Below are positions 54,126-62,974 of a stretch of 64,000 bases of DNA, piece after piece. Position 1 is the stretch's first letter, and the number at the start of each line of letters is the position of its first letter. The stretch comes from Falsiruegeria litorea R37. GTDB taxonomy: Bacteria; Pseudomonadota; Alphaproteobacteria; Rhodobacterales; Rhodobacteraceae. Made by a program: the position numbers and the translations under genes. Where the stretch lies: NCBI RefSeq assembly GCF_900172225.1, contig NZ_FWFO01000008.1, positions 34,201 through 98,200 of the forward strand, in the 5' to 3' direction. Below the pieces are notes generated by a model. That model did not search any database, was not told where the DNA came from, and was given only the letters and a program-made list of their open reading frames with translations.

Positions 54126-55682
54126 TTAGTAATCTTGGTTCAGCTCGTCGGCGGCCGGGATTTCTCGTTCGCGCCGAGCGATATAGTCCAACAGCTCTTC
54201 GTTCTTGGCGATGTCGAGGGTTGGCTCCTGATACTCAGACAGCAGCTTGCGGGCGTGGTTCAGGGCGCGTTCGGTGATCTCGACACTGCCTTCGGCCACC
54301 CATTGCTCGATCGAGTTGTTGTCGAACATATCAGGCATGAAGAACGCTTCTTGGAAGTTTTCTTGCGTGTGGGGATGCCCCAGATAATGACCGCCCGGAC
54401 CCACATCAGGAACAGCTGACAGAGCCTGATCGAAATCACCCCATTTGGGACCTTCGGCCATACGATAGGCCATTGCGCATTGTTCGGCGTCGACGATGAA
54501 TTTGGCTGTTGAGCAGTGCATCCCGGCCTCGTTCCAGCCCGCGCTGTGCCAGATGTAGTTGGCGCCGGCATGCATGACAGCTTGCAGCGTCGTCGCCGAT
54601 TCATACCCGGCCTGAGCATCGAACGTCTTGGCCCCACCAAGCGTGTTCGAGGTGCGCCATGGCACACCGTAATAGCGCGCCATCTGGCCGATCATGAAGT
54701 TCATCAGCGAAATCTCGGGCGTGCCGGCCATTGGCGCGCCAGATTTCATCGACACGGTCGACAGGTAGTGACCATAAATCGCCGGTGCACCCTTGCGGAT
54801 CACCTGGGTGTAGGCCAGCGCGCTCAACGCCTCCGCGTTCAACTGCGCGACTGTGGCGGGAACGCTGGCGGGCGTGTTGGCACCGCCCAAGACAAAGGGA
54901 GAGCAGAGCACGGGCTGGTTACGACGGCAAAACGCCCGCATTGCCCCTAACATGGTTTCGTCCCACACCAGCGGCGAGTTGCCGTTGCAGTTGCCGGTGG
55001 TGACGGGGTGCGTTTCCATGAACTCTTCGCCAAAGAGGATCGCGCACATGTCCATCACATCCTCGGCGTTCTTGGGCGAGGTGGTCATGCCCATGAACGT
55101 CTTGTCCGAATGCTTCATCGACGAATAGGTGATGCGCAAATGCCGCTGGCTGATCGGGTGATCGTAGGGTTCCACGATGTGGTGCGCCGAGGAATGCAGC
55201 GCAGGCATCATGTGCGATAGCTTGTGGAACATCGCCAAATCATCCAGCGTCGGGTTGCGGCGCACGTCATCCAGATCGCGCAGGAAGGGCGCGCCTGTCA
55301 TCGGAACAAAGATTGAATGCCGACCGCCAAGGCGCACATTCTTTTTTGGATCGCGCGCGTGATAGGTGAAGTCCGACGGGATCGTTTTGATCAGTTCGCG
55401 AACCAAACCGCGGTCCAGATACACCAGCTCGCCTTCGACCTTGGCCCCGGCCTTTTTCCAATCCTCCAACGCAATGGGATCACGGAACTGGACCCCCACG
55501 TTTTCCAGAATGTCCATCGACGCGTTGTCGATGCGCTCGACCTGGGCCCCGTCCATCACCTCGCATAGAGGGATCTTGCCGGTCAGGCCGGGCAGCATGT
55601 CGAATTTCGGGGCCGTGCGCAGGGCGCGGCGGGCTTGCCTGCCACCCGAACGGGCGCGCGGCGCAGTGGCGAGTTGGGTCAT
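54126..55682 (-). CDS. MttB-family (non-pyrrolysine) methyltransferase, betaine demethylase candidate
   Basis: The 518-residue protein belongs to the trimethylamine methyltransferase superfamily (LGGRHSIFVPMTGAPFLRDLD, MKHSDKTFMGMTTSPKNAEDVMDM, GAPAIYGHYLSTVSMKSGAPMAGTPE, GGAKTFDAQAGYESATTLQAVMHAGANYIWHSAGW). No in-frame TAG occurs, so it is a non-pyrrolysine member like MtgB and MtpB, which demethylate glycine betaine and proline betaine. Those enzymes pass the methyl group to a corrinoid protein; none is coded in this window. Its neighbours are betaine import genes and hpbD, so proline-betaine or hydroxyproline-betaine demethylation is likely. ATG 55682 has AGGAG upstream. Confidence 0.9.
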   Translation of the reverse strand: MTQLATAPRARSGGRQARRALRTAPKFDMLPGLTGKIPLCEVMDGAQVERIDNASMDILENVGVQFRDPIALEDWKKAGAKVEGELVYLDRGLVRELIKTIPSDFTYHARDPKKNVRLGGRHSIFVPMTGAPFLRDLDDVRRNPTLDDLAMFHKLSHMMPALHSSAHHIVEPYDHPISQRHLRITYSSMKHSDKTFMGMTTSPKNAEDVMDMCAILFGEEFMETHPVTTGNCNGNSPLVWDETMLGAMRAFCRRNQPVLCSPFVLGGANTPASVPATVAQLNAEALSALAYTQVIRKGAPAIYGHYLSTVSMKSGAPMAGTPEISLMNFMIGQMARYYGVPWRTSNTLGGAKTFDAQAGYESATTLQAVMHAGANYIWHSAGWNEAGMHCSTAKFIVDAEQCAMAYRMAEGPKWGDFDQALSAVPDVGPGGHYLGHPHTQENFQEAFFMPDMFDNNSIEQWVAEGSVEITERALNHARKLLSEYQEPTLDIAKNEELLDYIARREREIPAADELNQDY

Positions 55683-55823
55683 GGCGACGATCTCCTGTTT
55701 GAATGCAGCATGCCTGTCGCATGGGCCGTTTGACGTGCAGGTTTCCGAAATGTGGATGCAGAAACCGACATGTCATCGAACGGGACCGGCAAAAACCGCC
55801 GCTCCCGTGTCGTGTTTGTACAA

Positions 55824-57341
55824 CTAGCGTTTTCCGGCCACGATCCGGTCGAGAATCAGGGCGCAGAACAGGATTGCCAATCCGGCCAGAATGCCCTGAC
55901 CCGCAGCGGCGTATTGCAACGCTTCCAGAACGTCCTCGCCCAATCCCTTGGCGCCGATCAGCGAGGCGACAACCACCATCGCCAGCGACAACAAGATTGT
56001 CTGGTTCACGCCGGCCATGATCGTTTTGTGCGCCAGCGGCAGATCCACGCGCCAGAGCAGGTAGCGGGGGGTTGCCCCAAAGGCCATTGCCGCCTCGCGC
56101 ACGGTTTCCGGCACCTGTTGCAGGCCCAGAACGGTAAAGCGAATGACCGGCGGGCTGCCAAAGATCATGGTCGCGACGACGCCTGCCGGCTTACCGGACC
56201 CGATGAACGCGACAACCGGGATGAGATAGACGAAGGACGGCATGGACTGCATGAAGTCCAGGATCGGACGAACCACGGCAAAGACCTTGGGCCTGCGCGC
56301 GCAGTAGATGCCAAGCGGGATGCCAAGTGTGATCGAAATCAGCGCTGCGGCCCCGAGCAGCGCAATCGTTGTCATCGCCTTTTCCCAGAAATCGAGCAGG
56401 CCAAGATAGGCCAGAGCAGCGCCGGTAAAGATCGCGACACGCGGGCCAGCGGACAACCAGGCCAGCATGACAATGACGAGGGCCACAACCGGCCAGGGGG
56501 TGTCGACCAGGACAACCTCGATCCAGTCAAGCAGAGTGCGCATGCCATAGGTCAGCCCGTCAAAAAACCCGCGACCGGCGGTTTTGGTCCAGTCGAACGC
56601 CACCTGAATGCCGTCGCCCACGTTCAAACGCCAATCACGGTTGGTGGGGAACTGTTTGAGCAGGCCGATAGCGTCAGGCTGCGCAAACTTGATGGTCGAC
56701 AGAACCGTGACCGCTCCAAATACGGCAATGGACAACCCCATCCGGGGTATTGACCAGCCGCTGGCCACCGACCGATCCGAGCGCCAGCGGGCGAATTGCC
56801 CCTCTAGCGTCCAGTTGGCGACCGAGGCCGCGAGCCCTTTAACTGCGAGCAGCAACACAACGCCAACGATAAGATAGACCGTCCCGCTGGCGTCAGCCGC
56901 GGCTGCCGTGGCCTGCGCCTCGGTCATTGCGTTTTCCAACGAGGTTGCAGCGCGTTTCAACGCGTCAAGCGAGCCGGAACCAGAGGCTTCGGCCGCTTCG
57001 ATCTGCTGACGACGCAGTTCCAACGTCTGTGCGATCTGATCGGCGCGGGTGCGCGCCTCGCGTCCCAGATCGCCAAACAGACCCTGACCGATTTGGATCC
57101 AGGCCAGCGTTTCCAGCACCATGAAGCTGAGGAACCAGGACCACAGGCCGCGCGCCCCGAACCAGATCGGGCCGAGCAAACCGGCGGCGATGTTAAAAGT
57201 GAACCGGAACCCGGGTGCTTCCATCATGTAGGCAAAGACCTGGCGGTAGTAGTCCTGCCCTTGTCCAACAAACTCTCCGACCAGACCGGACAGACGTTCG
57301 GCGGTTTCAGGTTGGATGTCTTTCACGTCCACATGTTTCAT
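55824..57341 (-). CDS. proW: Betaine ABC transporter permease, ProW-like with N-terminal extension
   Basis: A 505-residue permease. The C-terminal half (about 290-500) is a ProW-type permease with LGIPLGIYCARRPKVFAVVRPILDFMQSMPSFVYLIPVVAFIG and the EAA loop EAAMAFGATPRYLLWRVDLPLAHKTIMAG. The N-terminal 280 residues are unusual: extra membrane segments around a coiled-coil-like stretch (TRADQIAQTLELRRQQIEAAEASGSGSLDALKRAATSLENAMTEAQATAAAA), about 150-200 residues beyond typical ProW. It works with the ATPase and binding protein coded upstream to import betaines. Confidence 0.9.
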   Translation of the reverse strand: MKHVDVKDIQPETAERLSGLVGEFVGQGQDYYRQVFAYMMEAPGFRFTFNIAAGLLGPIWFGARGLWSWFLSFMVLETLAWIQIGQGLFGDLGREARTRADQIAQTLELRRQQIEAAEASGSGSLDALKRAATSLENAMTEAQATAAAADASGTVYLIVGVVLLLAVKGLAASVANWTLEGQFARWRSDRSVASGWSIPRMGLSIAVFGAVTVLSTIKFAQPDAIGLLKQFPTNRDWRLNVGDGIQVAFDWTKTAGRGFFDGLTYGMRTLLDWIEVVLVDTPWPVVALVIVMLAWLSAGPRVAIFTGAALAYLGLLDFWEKAMTTIALLGAAALISITLGIPLGIYCARRPKVFAVVRPILDFMQSMPSFVYLIPVVAFIGSGKPAGVVATMIFGSPPVIRFTVLGLQQVPETVREAAMAFGATPRYLLWRVDLPLAHKTIMAGVNQTILLSLAMVVVASLIGAKGLGEDVLEALQYAAAGQGILAGLAILFCALILDRIVAGKR

Positions 57342-57353
57342 GTCCGCCCCTCC

Positions 57354-58403
57354 TTAGGCCTGGTTGTCCTGGATGGATTGGATCAATCGCGTTCGGTCGA
57401 TGATGCCCAGAATGTTTCCATCCTGTTTGACCGCGATAACCCCGTGCCCCTTGACGCTCAGCTCCATCAGGTCGGGTAGGTCCATGTCGGGGTGCGCTTC
57501 ATGGCAATCATCGGGCAGTGAGCCATTTGCGGCCTCGTATTCTGCGACCGGCACCACGATGGCATGGGCAAAAATCATGTGAAGCTTGGAGATGCCGGCC
57601 ACAAAGTCGGCGACATAATCGTCGGCGGGGTTCAAGATGATATCCTCGGGCGTACCGACCTGCACGATGCGCCCGTCTTTCATGATCGCGATCCGGTGAC
57701 CGATGCGAATGGCCTCATCCAAATCATGGGTGATGAACATCGTGGTTTTCTTCAACTCACGCGACAGCGCCATGAACTGATCCTGCAGCTGCTTGCGGAT
57801 AAGCGGGTCAAGGGCCGAGAACGGTTCATCCATCAGCAGGATTTCTGGGTCGGCGGCAATGGCACGGGCCAGTCCCACACGCTGTTGCATCCCGCCCGAA
57901 AGCTCGTGCGCGTATTTGTCTTCCCAGCCCGACAGTTCGACCAGATCAAGCACGCGGTCGGCCTCTTCCCAGCGGCGCGCCTTGCCCGTGCCGCGAATTT
58001 CCAGCGGCATCGCCACGTTGTCACGTACTGTGCGGTGCGGCATCAGACCAAAGTTTTGAAACACCATTGCCACGCGGCGATTGCGCAGGTCACGCAGCCC
58101 ATCATCACTCAGCCCCATGACATCATCGCCGCCGATGTAGATGTGCCCGTCGGTGGGCTCCAGCAGGCGGTTCACGTGCCGGACGAGGGTCGACTTGCCA
58201 GAACCCGACAGGCCCATGACGCAGAACAGCTCGCCGGTTTCGATCTTGAAACTGGCATCCGCAACTCCGACTACGCAGTTGAACCGCTCCAGCACTTCGG
58301 CCTTGCTCAGGCCTTCGGCGTGGATGGCTTTCAGCGCCTCATCTGCATTGGAGCCGAACACTTTCCAAACGCTGCGTGCGTCGATTGCGATCTCAGCTGT
58401 CAT
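57354..58403 (-). CDS. proV: Betaine ABC transporter ATPase, ProV-like
   Basis: ATG 58403 (AGGAGGGG upstream) gives 349 residues. Features are Walker A GLSGSGKST, NRRVAMVFQNFGLMPHRTV, signature LSGGMQQRVGLARAIAADPEILLMDEPFSALDPLIRKQLQDQ, and a C-terminal CBS-like region (ELSVKGHGVIAVKQDGNILGIIDRTRL) of the kind that senses ionic strength in OpuA/ProV. It lies 12 nt before proW and 68 nt after proX. Confidence 0.95.
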   Translation of the reverse strand: MTAEIAIDARSVWKVFGSNADEALKAIHAEGLSKAEVLERFNCVVGVADASFKIETGELFCVMGLSGSGKSTLVRHVNRLLEPTDGHIYIGGDDVMGLSDDGLRDLRNRRVAMVFQNFGLMPHRTVRDNVAMPLEIRGTGKARRWEEADRVLDLVELSGWEDKYAHELSGGMQQRVGLARAIAADPEILLMDEPFSALDPLIRKQLQDQFMALSRELKKTTMFITHDLDEAIRIGHRIAIMKDGRIVQVGTPEDIILNPADDYVADFVAGISKLHMIFAHAIVVPVAEYEAANGSLPDDCHEAHPDMDLPDLMELSVKGHGVIAVKQDGNILGIIDRTRLIQSIQDNQA

Positions 58404-58471
58404 CGTCCCCTCCTGATCTTCGTGCGTGGAAGTGGCCGATCCCCATAGGCGGGAATCGGCCACAGTTTGGC

Positions 58472-59437
58472 TCAGTTCAGGCCCAACCAGCCATCAACAG
58501 TATCGCCGTTGGCGGCGAGCCAATCGGACACGGCTGCGTCGATATCCTTGCCCTGGATCACGACCTGATAGGTCAGCTGCGACAGCTCATCTGCGTCCAT
58601 GTCGATCTGGCTCAGGAACGAGGCCGCCGCCGGGTTCCGCTCTTCCAGCGATTTGGAATAGGCCACGGTCACGGTCTTGACCTGATCGCCTGTGGTGATC
58701 GACGATTTGTTGTACCAATCCGCGTCCTGATCAGGCTGTACGATCTTGTAGGTCGCCGGATCATGCTCGGGCTCTTCGATCATGGTCACGTCATACAAAG
58801 CATGCACGTAGTGCGGGCTGTAGCAGTAGAACACCACGCCCTGTTCCTGATCTACGGCATCCTTGAGGCGTGAATAAAAGACGGTTTCGTCTTCGGTTGA
58901 CGGCTCCAGGAAGGTTTCGATCCCATAATCACGCACCTTGACCTTGTGCACGTTGGTCGAGGCCCAGCCAGAGGCACCGACCCAGATCTCGCCCTTGCCG
59001 TCGCCGTTGGTGTCGTAAAGCTCCTGCGCCATTGGCGTTGCCAGATCAAAGATCGACTTCATGTTGTGCTTGTCGGCCATGTAGGTGGGTGTGCAGAACC
59101 CTGCGCGGCCCTCATAGCTGCCCGACGACAGGGCAACAGAGCCTTTCTGGTCGACGTATTCGTCGGTGAACGACGACTGGTTCGGCAGCCAGACATCGGG
59201 ATGCACGTCGATGTCGCCGCGTCCGCCGTCCATTGCAGCAAAGATGACGGCATTGGCCCCGGGGGCATATCCGGCCTCGCCCCCCAAACGGGTTTCGATG
59301 ATTTGACCGATGACGCGGCTCATGATCTTGGCACCGGGCCAGCTGGGTTCGCCAACCATGACCTTTTCCTGCGCCATGGCACCGGTCGCGGCCAGGGTCA
59401 GGGCCAGCGATGCGGCAAGTGTTGTGAGTGTCTTCAT
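58472..59437 (-). CDS. proX: Betaine ABC transporter substrate-binding protein, ProX-like
   Basis: The 321-residue protein has a signal peptide (MKTLTTLAASLALTLAATGAMAQ) and a ProX/OpuAC fold: VGEPSWPGAKIMSRVIGQIIETRLG, GGRGDIDVHPDVWLPNQ, WASTNVHKVKVRDYGIETF and YCYSPHYVHALYD, whose aromatic residues fit a cation-pi cage for quaternary ammonium. It binds betaines in the periplasm for the ProVW transporter. Ribosome-binding site GAGGAGAAG precedes it. It follows the DUF1989-GcvT gene by 30 nt. Confidence 0.94.
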   Translation of the reverse strand: MKTLTTLAASLALTLAATGAMAQEKVMVGEPSWPGAKIMSRVIGQIIETRLGGEAGYAPGANAVIFAAMDGGRGDIDVHPDVWLPNQSSFTDEYVDQKGSVALSSGSYEGRAGFCTPTYMADKHNMKSIFDLATPMAQELYDTNGDGKGEIWVGASGWASTNVHKVKVRDYGIETFLEPSTEDETVFYSRLKDAVDQEQGVVFYCYSPHYVHALYDVTMIEEPEHDPATYKIVQPDQDADWYNKSSITTGDQVKTVTVAYSKSLEERNPAAASFLSQIDMDADELSQLTYQVVIQGKDIDAAVSDWLAANGDTVDGWLGLN

Positions 59438-59467
59438 GTGTCTTCTCCTCCTATTGGGTTCCCGGTT

Positions 59468-61795
59468 TCAAGCCCGGGCGCGTTTTCTTTGTGGGTCGAT
59501 GAATGGGATGCCGGTGACGGTGCCGGTCAGACGCTTCATGCGTCCGTCCAGCTGGCCAATCTCCAGTTCGGTTCCGTCCTCGGCGTGCTCTATGGCCAGC
59601 CGCACGATGGCGATGGCCCGTTCCAAACTGGGGGACCGCGTCGCCGAAGTGACCTGACCAACCTGACGCTCGCCGGCAAAGACCGGAGCGCCATGAGCAG
59701 GCACGTCATCGCAGTTGATCAGCAAGCCCTTTAGTACGCGTCGCGGGTCGCGGGTGTTGCGGTCCAGCGCAGCCTTGCCAGTGAAGTCCGTTTTGGTCAG
59801 GTCAACGGCAAAGCCAAGGCCAGCCTCAAAGGCATCGACACCGGGCGCAAACTCGGCATTTGCGGCGGCCAGACCAGCCTCGATCCGGATGACTTCCAGG
59901 GCCGCAGATCCCATCGGGGTCACGCCAAATTCGGCCCCGGCGTCGATGATTGCGTCCCAGATGCGGGTAGCGTCGGCCTTGGCGCAAAAAATTTCGTAGC
60001 CCAGCTCGCCGGTATAGCCCGAGCGGGACAGCATGAAGGGCGCGCCTTCGCGGTCGTCCAGCCGAGCGACGGTTGCCCCGAACCATTTCAACTGATCCAG
60101 GGACGGTACATGCGGCTGGGTAAAGGCGATCTTGCGCAGCAGATCGCGGGATTTCGGTCCCTGGATGGCCAGGTTGGGCAGGGCGCCGCGCATGGCGTGG
60201 ATGCGCACTTGCAGGCCCATCTCAGTGGCAAGTGCCTCAAACACACGCCCGCTTTCCTCGGACCCGCAGCACCAGCGGAACAGCTCGGACCCCATACGAA
60301 ACAAGGTGCCGTCGTCGATCACCGTGCCGCTGTCATCGCAGAGCAGGCTGTAGGTCCCGCGCCAAACGGCCAGCTTTGCGATGTTGCGGGTCATGGCCTG
60401 TTGCAGCAGACGCTCGGCATCGGGGCCGATCACATCAAACTTGCGCAACCCGCTCATGTCCTGAACCGTGACCGCCTCGCGGCAGGCCCAGTATTCGCCC
60501 AAGGTGCCGTGGCTGGGGAAACTGACCGGCGTCCACAGGTCGCGGGCCGGGGCGAAATGCTCGGTCAACGGAGCAAGCCGGTCGTGAAAAGCCGATTCCT
60601 GGCTGATGGTCATCGGGGCGTCTTCCTTTTCGCGATAGGCAACCGCGCGCCGGATCGGGGCGTCAGGGCGGTAGATGCGGACGTGAATATCTGTGGGGTT
60701 CCAGCCGTTGATCGGGTCCAGATCGTCCGGGCAGGCCGTCGAGACACAAACCAAGTCATCCATCGCCCGCATCGCCACATAGTCGCCAGGGCGCGAACGG
60801 CTTTCTTCGGTTTGGATGTGGTGGCTGTGGGGATCGATCCAGGTGCTCCAGAAGAAGTTGATCGCGGGCCACGCAGCGCGACGAGCCACCCCAAACGGAT
60901 CAAGCGCGTTCGTCATGTTGTCCGAGCAATTGATGTGACCGGGAAAGCCGCGTTCTTCGTAGCCGCGCGCGGTACAGGCCAATCCAAAGGTGTCATGCTG
61001 TCCGCATGTGTCCTGAAGAACGTTGAGCATCGGTCGCATTTCGCGGTCAAAGAACTTGTCCAGCAGGCCGGGACCGGGGTACGCACGCCGCACCATCGAG
61101 CGGGTCGCGGTGCTGTCGATCATCCACTCCTGACCCTTGTCCAGCCCATCCATGCGCAACGCCATGAAGTCCGAACACTGCTGCCCTTCGATGTCGACAA
61201 TCTGGATGATGTCGCCTTTGCGAACCTCATAGGCCTGCCCGGTGCCCCGCGCGATGGTGAATTCGTCACGCACCTCACCCAAGGGGATTGGTAGGAGGGG
61301 GGTATTGCGGGACATGGGCTGGTGGACAAGCGACACAGAATTGAGACCGCGACCTGTCACCAGGTGATGGCTTGGCATCGGGCAAATGGCCCAACAAGTG
61401 AGGGCTTCTGTTGCCTTCAAGACAAGAGGTTCGCGGATGCCTTGAACGATGCAAATCGGAATGTCCTTGTCCGGGTCACCACCTTTACCTGCGATCCAGC
61501 CCAGGAATGCATCGATATCGACAAGCGTGCGATCCAGCGTGGCGTTGGCGGTCAACCCGATTGCCGACAGGGTGTCCTGGCCAAAGGTGTTGAACCCCGC
61601 CAGCCAAACAGAACTATCACCTGTCAGGTTGTGTAGGGACACCAAATCCCCCGGTTCCATATCGATCCGCACTGCATCGCGGGGCGAAAGGGCGATTGGC
61701 CGTGCATCGGCAGCGGTTTGAAACCCGGGAAAGCTCCGCCCCGGGCTTGAAAACCCGATGTTTGAAAACTCTCGCAAGATCGTGGGAGCGGACAT
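59468..61795 (-). CDS. DUF1989-GcvT fusion protein, folate-dependent demethylase candidate
   Basis: ATG 61795 with GGAGG upstream gives 775 residues. An N-terminal 130-residue part of unknown fold is followed by a DUF1989 (urea carboxylase-associated) domain (about 165-370: LPIPLGEVRDEFTIARGTGQAYEVRKGDIIQIVDIEGQQCSDFMAL) and a GcvT-like aminomethyltransferase region (about 405-770: GTLGEYWACREAVTVQDMSGLRKFDVIGPDAERLLQQAMTRNI, SGYTGELGYEIFC, GMSAL-like GSAALEVIRIEAG). GcvT-type domains bind tetrahydrofolate and accept one-carbon units, as in dimethylglycine or sarcosine demethylation. It heads the minus-strand operon under twin LacI-type operators, before the betaine importer and MttB-type genes. 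Confidence 0.85.
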   Translation of the reverse strand: MSAPTILREFSNIGFSSPGRSFPGFQTAADARPIALSPRDAVRIDMEPGDLVSLHNLTGDSSVWLAGFNTFGQDTLSAIGLTANATLDRTLVDIDAFLGWIAGKGGDPDKDIPICIVQGIREPLVLKATEALTCWAICPMPSHHLVTGRGLNSVSLVHQPMSRNTPLLPIPLGEVRDEFTIARGTGQAYEVRKGDIIQIVDIEGQQCSDFMALRMDGLDKGQEWMIDSTATRSMVRRAYPGPGLLDKFFDREMRPMLNVLQDTCGQHDTFGLACTARGYEERGFPGHINCSDNMTNALDPFGVARRAAWPAINFFWSTWIDPHSHHIQTEESRSRPGDYVAMRAMDDLVCVSTACPDDLDPINGWNPTDIHVRIYRPDAPIRRAVAYREKEDAPMTISQESAFHDRLAPLTEHFAPARDLWTPVSFPSHGTLGEYWACREAVTVQDMSGLRKFDVIGPDAERLLQQAMTRNIAKLAVWRGTYSLLCDDSGTVIDDGTLFRMGSELFRWCCGSEESGRVFEALATEMGLQVRIHAMRGALPNLAIQGPKSRDLLRKIAFTQPHVPSLDQLKWFGATVARLDDREGAPFMLSRSGYTGELGYEIFCAKADATRIWDAIIDAGAEFGVTPMGSAALEVIRIEAGLAAANAEFAPGVDAFEAGLGFAVDLTKTDFTGKAALDRNTRDPRRVLKGLLINCDDVPAHGAPVFAGERQVGQVTSATRSPSLERAIAIVRLAIEHAEDGTELEIGQLDGRMKRLTGTVTGIPFIDPQRKRARA

Positions 61796-61816
61796 CGAAT
61801 CCAGCCTCCGTGAAAA

Positions 61817-61832
61817 ATGTAACCAGTTACAT
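61817..61832. promoter_or_regulatory. LacI-type operator 1
   Basis: ATGTAACCAGTTACAT has perfect 7-bp arms around a CA centre, a common LacI-family shape. It lies 22 nt upstream of the DUF1989-GcvT start. Confidence 0.85.
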
Positions 61833-61838
61833 AGGTTG

Positions 61839-61854
61839 ATGTAACCAGTTACAT
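61839..61854. promoter_or_regulatory. LacI-type operator 2
   Basis: An exact second copy of ATGTAACCAGTTACAT, 22 bp from the first centre to centre, which is about two helical turns. Two repressor dimers would bind the same face between the divergent DUF1989-GcvT and lacI genes. Confidence 0.85.
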
Positions 61855-61905
61855 GTGTCAAGAATTTATCTTGCAAGGGTTGGGAGACTGGGTATTTGGT
61901 AAGGT

Positions 61906-62925
61906 ATGACTGACGTTAGCGGAAAGAAGCGGGTGAACCTGCGCGACGTGGCCAAGGCTGCTGGCGTATCGGTTGCGACGGTCTCGCGGGTTTTGAATTC
62001 GCCCAATGCAGTGACCGAAAAGACTCGCACCCGCGTTCAAGAGGTGATTGACCAGCTCAACTTTGTCCCAAGTGCCGCTGCGCGGGCGATCAACTCAGGA
62101 CGTACGCGGTTTGTAGGGGCCTTGGTTCCGACGCTGGACAACGCGATTTTTGCCCGCTTTCTGGCGGCACTTGAACGGACGTTGGGCGAGCATCAATTGT
62201 CGCTGGTTGTGGCGACAACCAATTCCGATCAGGAACTTGAGGCCAACAAGGCCAAGGGTTTGCTCGACATCGGAGCCGAAGGGCTGATTGTATCGGGCAT
62301 CACCCATAGTGCGGATCTGAGGGCGCTGATAGATCGCGCCCGTGTGCCAACGATTGCCACCTCGTATTTCGACAAGAGCTGCGCGTTGCCAACCATCGGC
62401 TATGACAATTGCGGGGCAGCATTGCTGGCACTTGAGCACCTCTATGACCTGGGACACCGACGTGTGGCTGTGGTACATGGCCCGGCCCAGAACAATGATC
62501 GAACCCAGGACCGGATCAGGGGGCTCAAATTGTTTGAGCAAAAGACCGAGCTGTCCTGGGTTGAGGCGCCGATTGGCCTGCAGGGTGGGGCCGAGGCCGC
62601 GCGCCAAGTTCTTTCACATGGCCCAAAGCCTGATGCGATTTTGTGCCTGTCGGACGTTTTGGCCATGGGCATGTTGTTCGGGTTGCAGGGTATGGGTGTG
62701 AGCGTGCCACAAGATCTGTCCCTGATGGGGATCGACGATCTGCCGGGCTCAGCCGTCACTGTGCCGCCCTTGTCCACAGTGCATTTGCCCGTTCACAGAA
62801 TGGGCGAGCAGGCCGCAACCGCTTTGGCCAATTGGGTTGAACATGACACGCGACCGGATCACCAGCAGCTGGACGCCCACTTGATTGTCCGCGGGTCAAC
62901 GGTTCGGCGCAAGCGAAACGGCTAG
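61906..62925 (+). CDS. LacI-family transcriptional regulator
   Basis: The 339-residue protein has the LacI helix-turn-helix and hinge (NLRDVAKAAGVSVATVSRVLNSPNAVTEKTRTRVQEVIDQLNFVPSAAARAINSG) and a periplasmic-binding-protein-like ligand domain (FVGALVPTLDNAIFARFLAALERTL, PTIGYDNCGAALLALEHLYDLGHRRVAVVHG, LMGIDDLPGSAVTVPPLSTVHLP). It is divergent from the DUF1989-GcvT operon with twin identical operators between. It probably represses this operon and itself; the inducer is unknown, perhaps a betaine or its breakdown product. Confidence 0.95.
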   Translation: MTDVSGKKRVNLRDVAKAAGVSVATVSRVLNSPNAVTEKTRTRVQEVIDQLNFVPSAAARAINSGRTRFVGALVPTLDNAIFARFLAALERTLGEHQLSLVVATTNSDQELEANKAKGLLDIGAEGLIVSGITHSADLRALIDRARVPTIATSYFDKSCALPTIGYDNCGAALLALEHLYDLGHRRVAVVHGPAQNNDRTQDRIRGLKLFEQKTELSWVEAPIGLQGGAEAARQVLSHGPKPDAILCLSDVLAMGMLFGLQGMGVSVPQDLSLMGIDDLPGSAVTVPPLSTVHLPVHRMGEQAATALANWVEHDTRPDHQQLDAHLIVRGSTVRRKRNG

Positions 62926-62974
62926 AACGGGATGCATCGCTTGCATTCCCTATCCAATCGGGGGATGCAGATAT

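Noticed and set aside
54126..55682. Pyrrolysine (amber) codon in the MttB-type gene
   Set aside because: The 518-codon frame has no in-frame stop before its end and length and ends fit non-pyrrolysine homologues.
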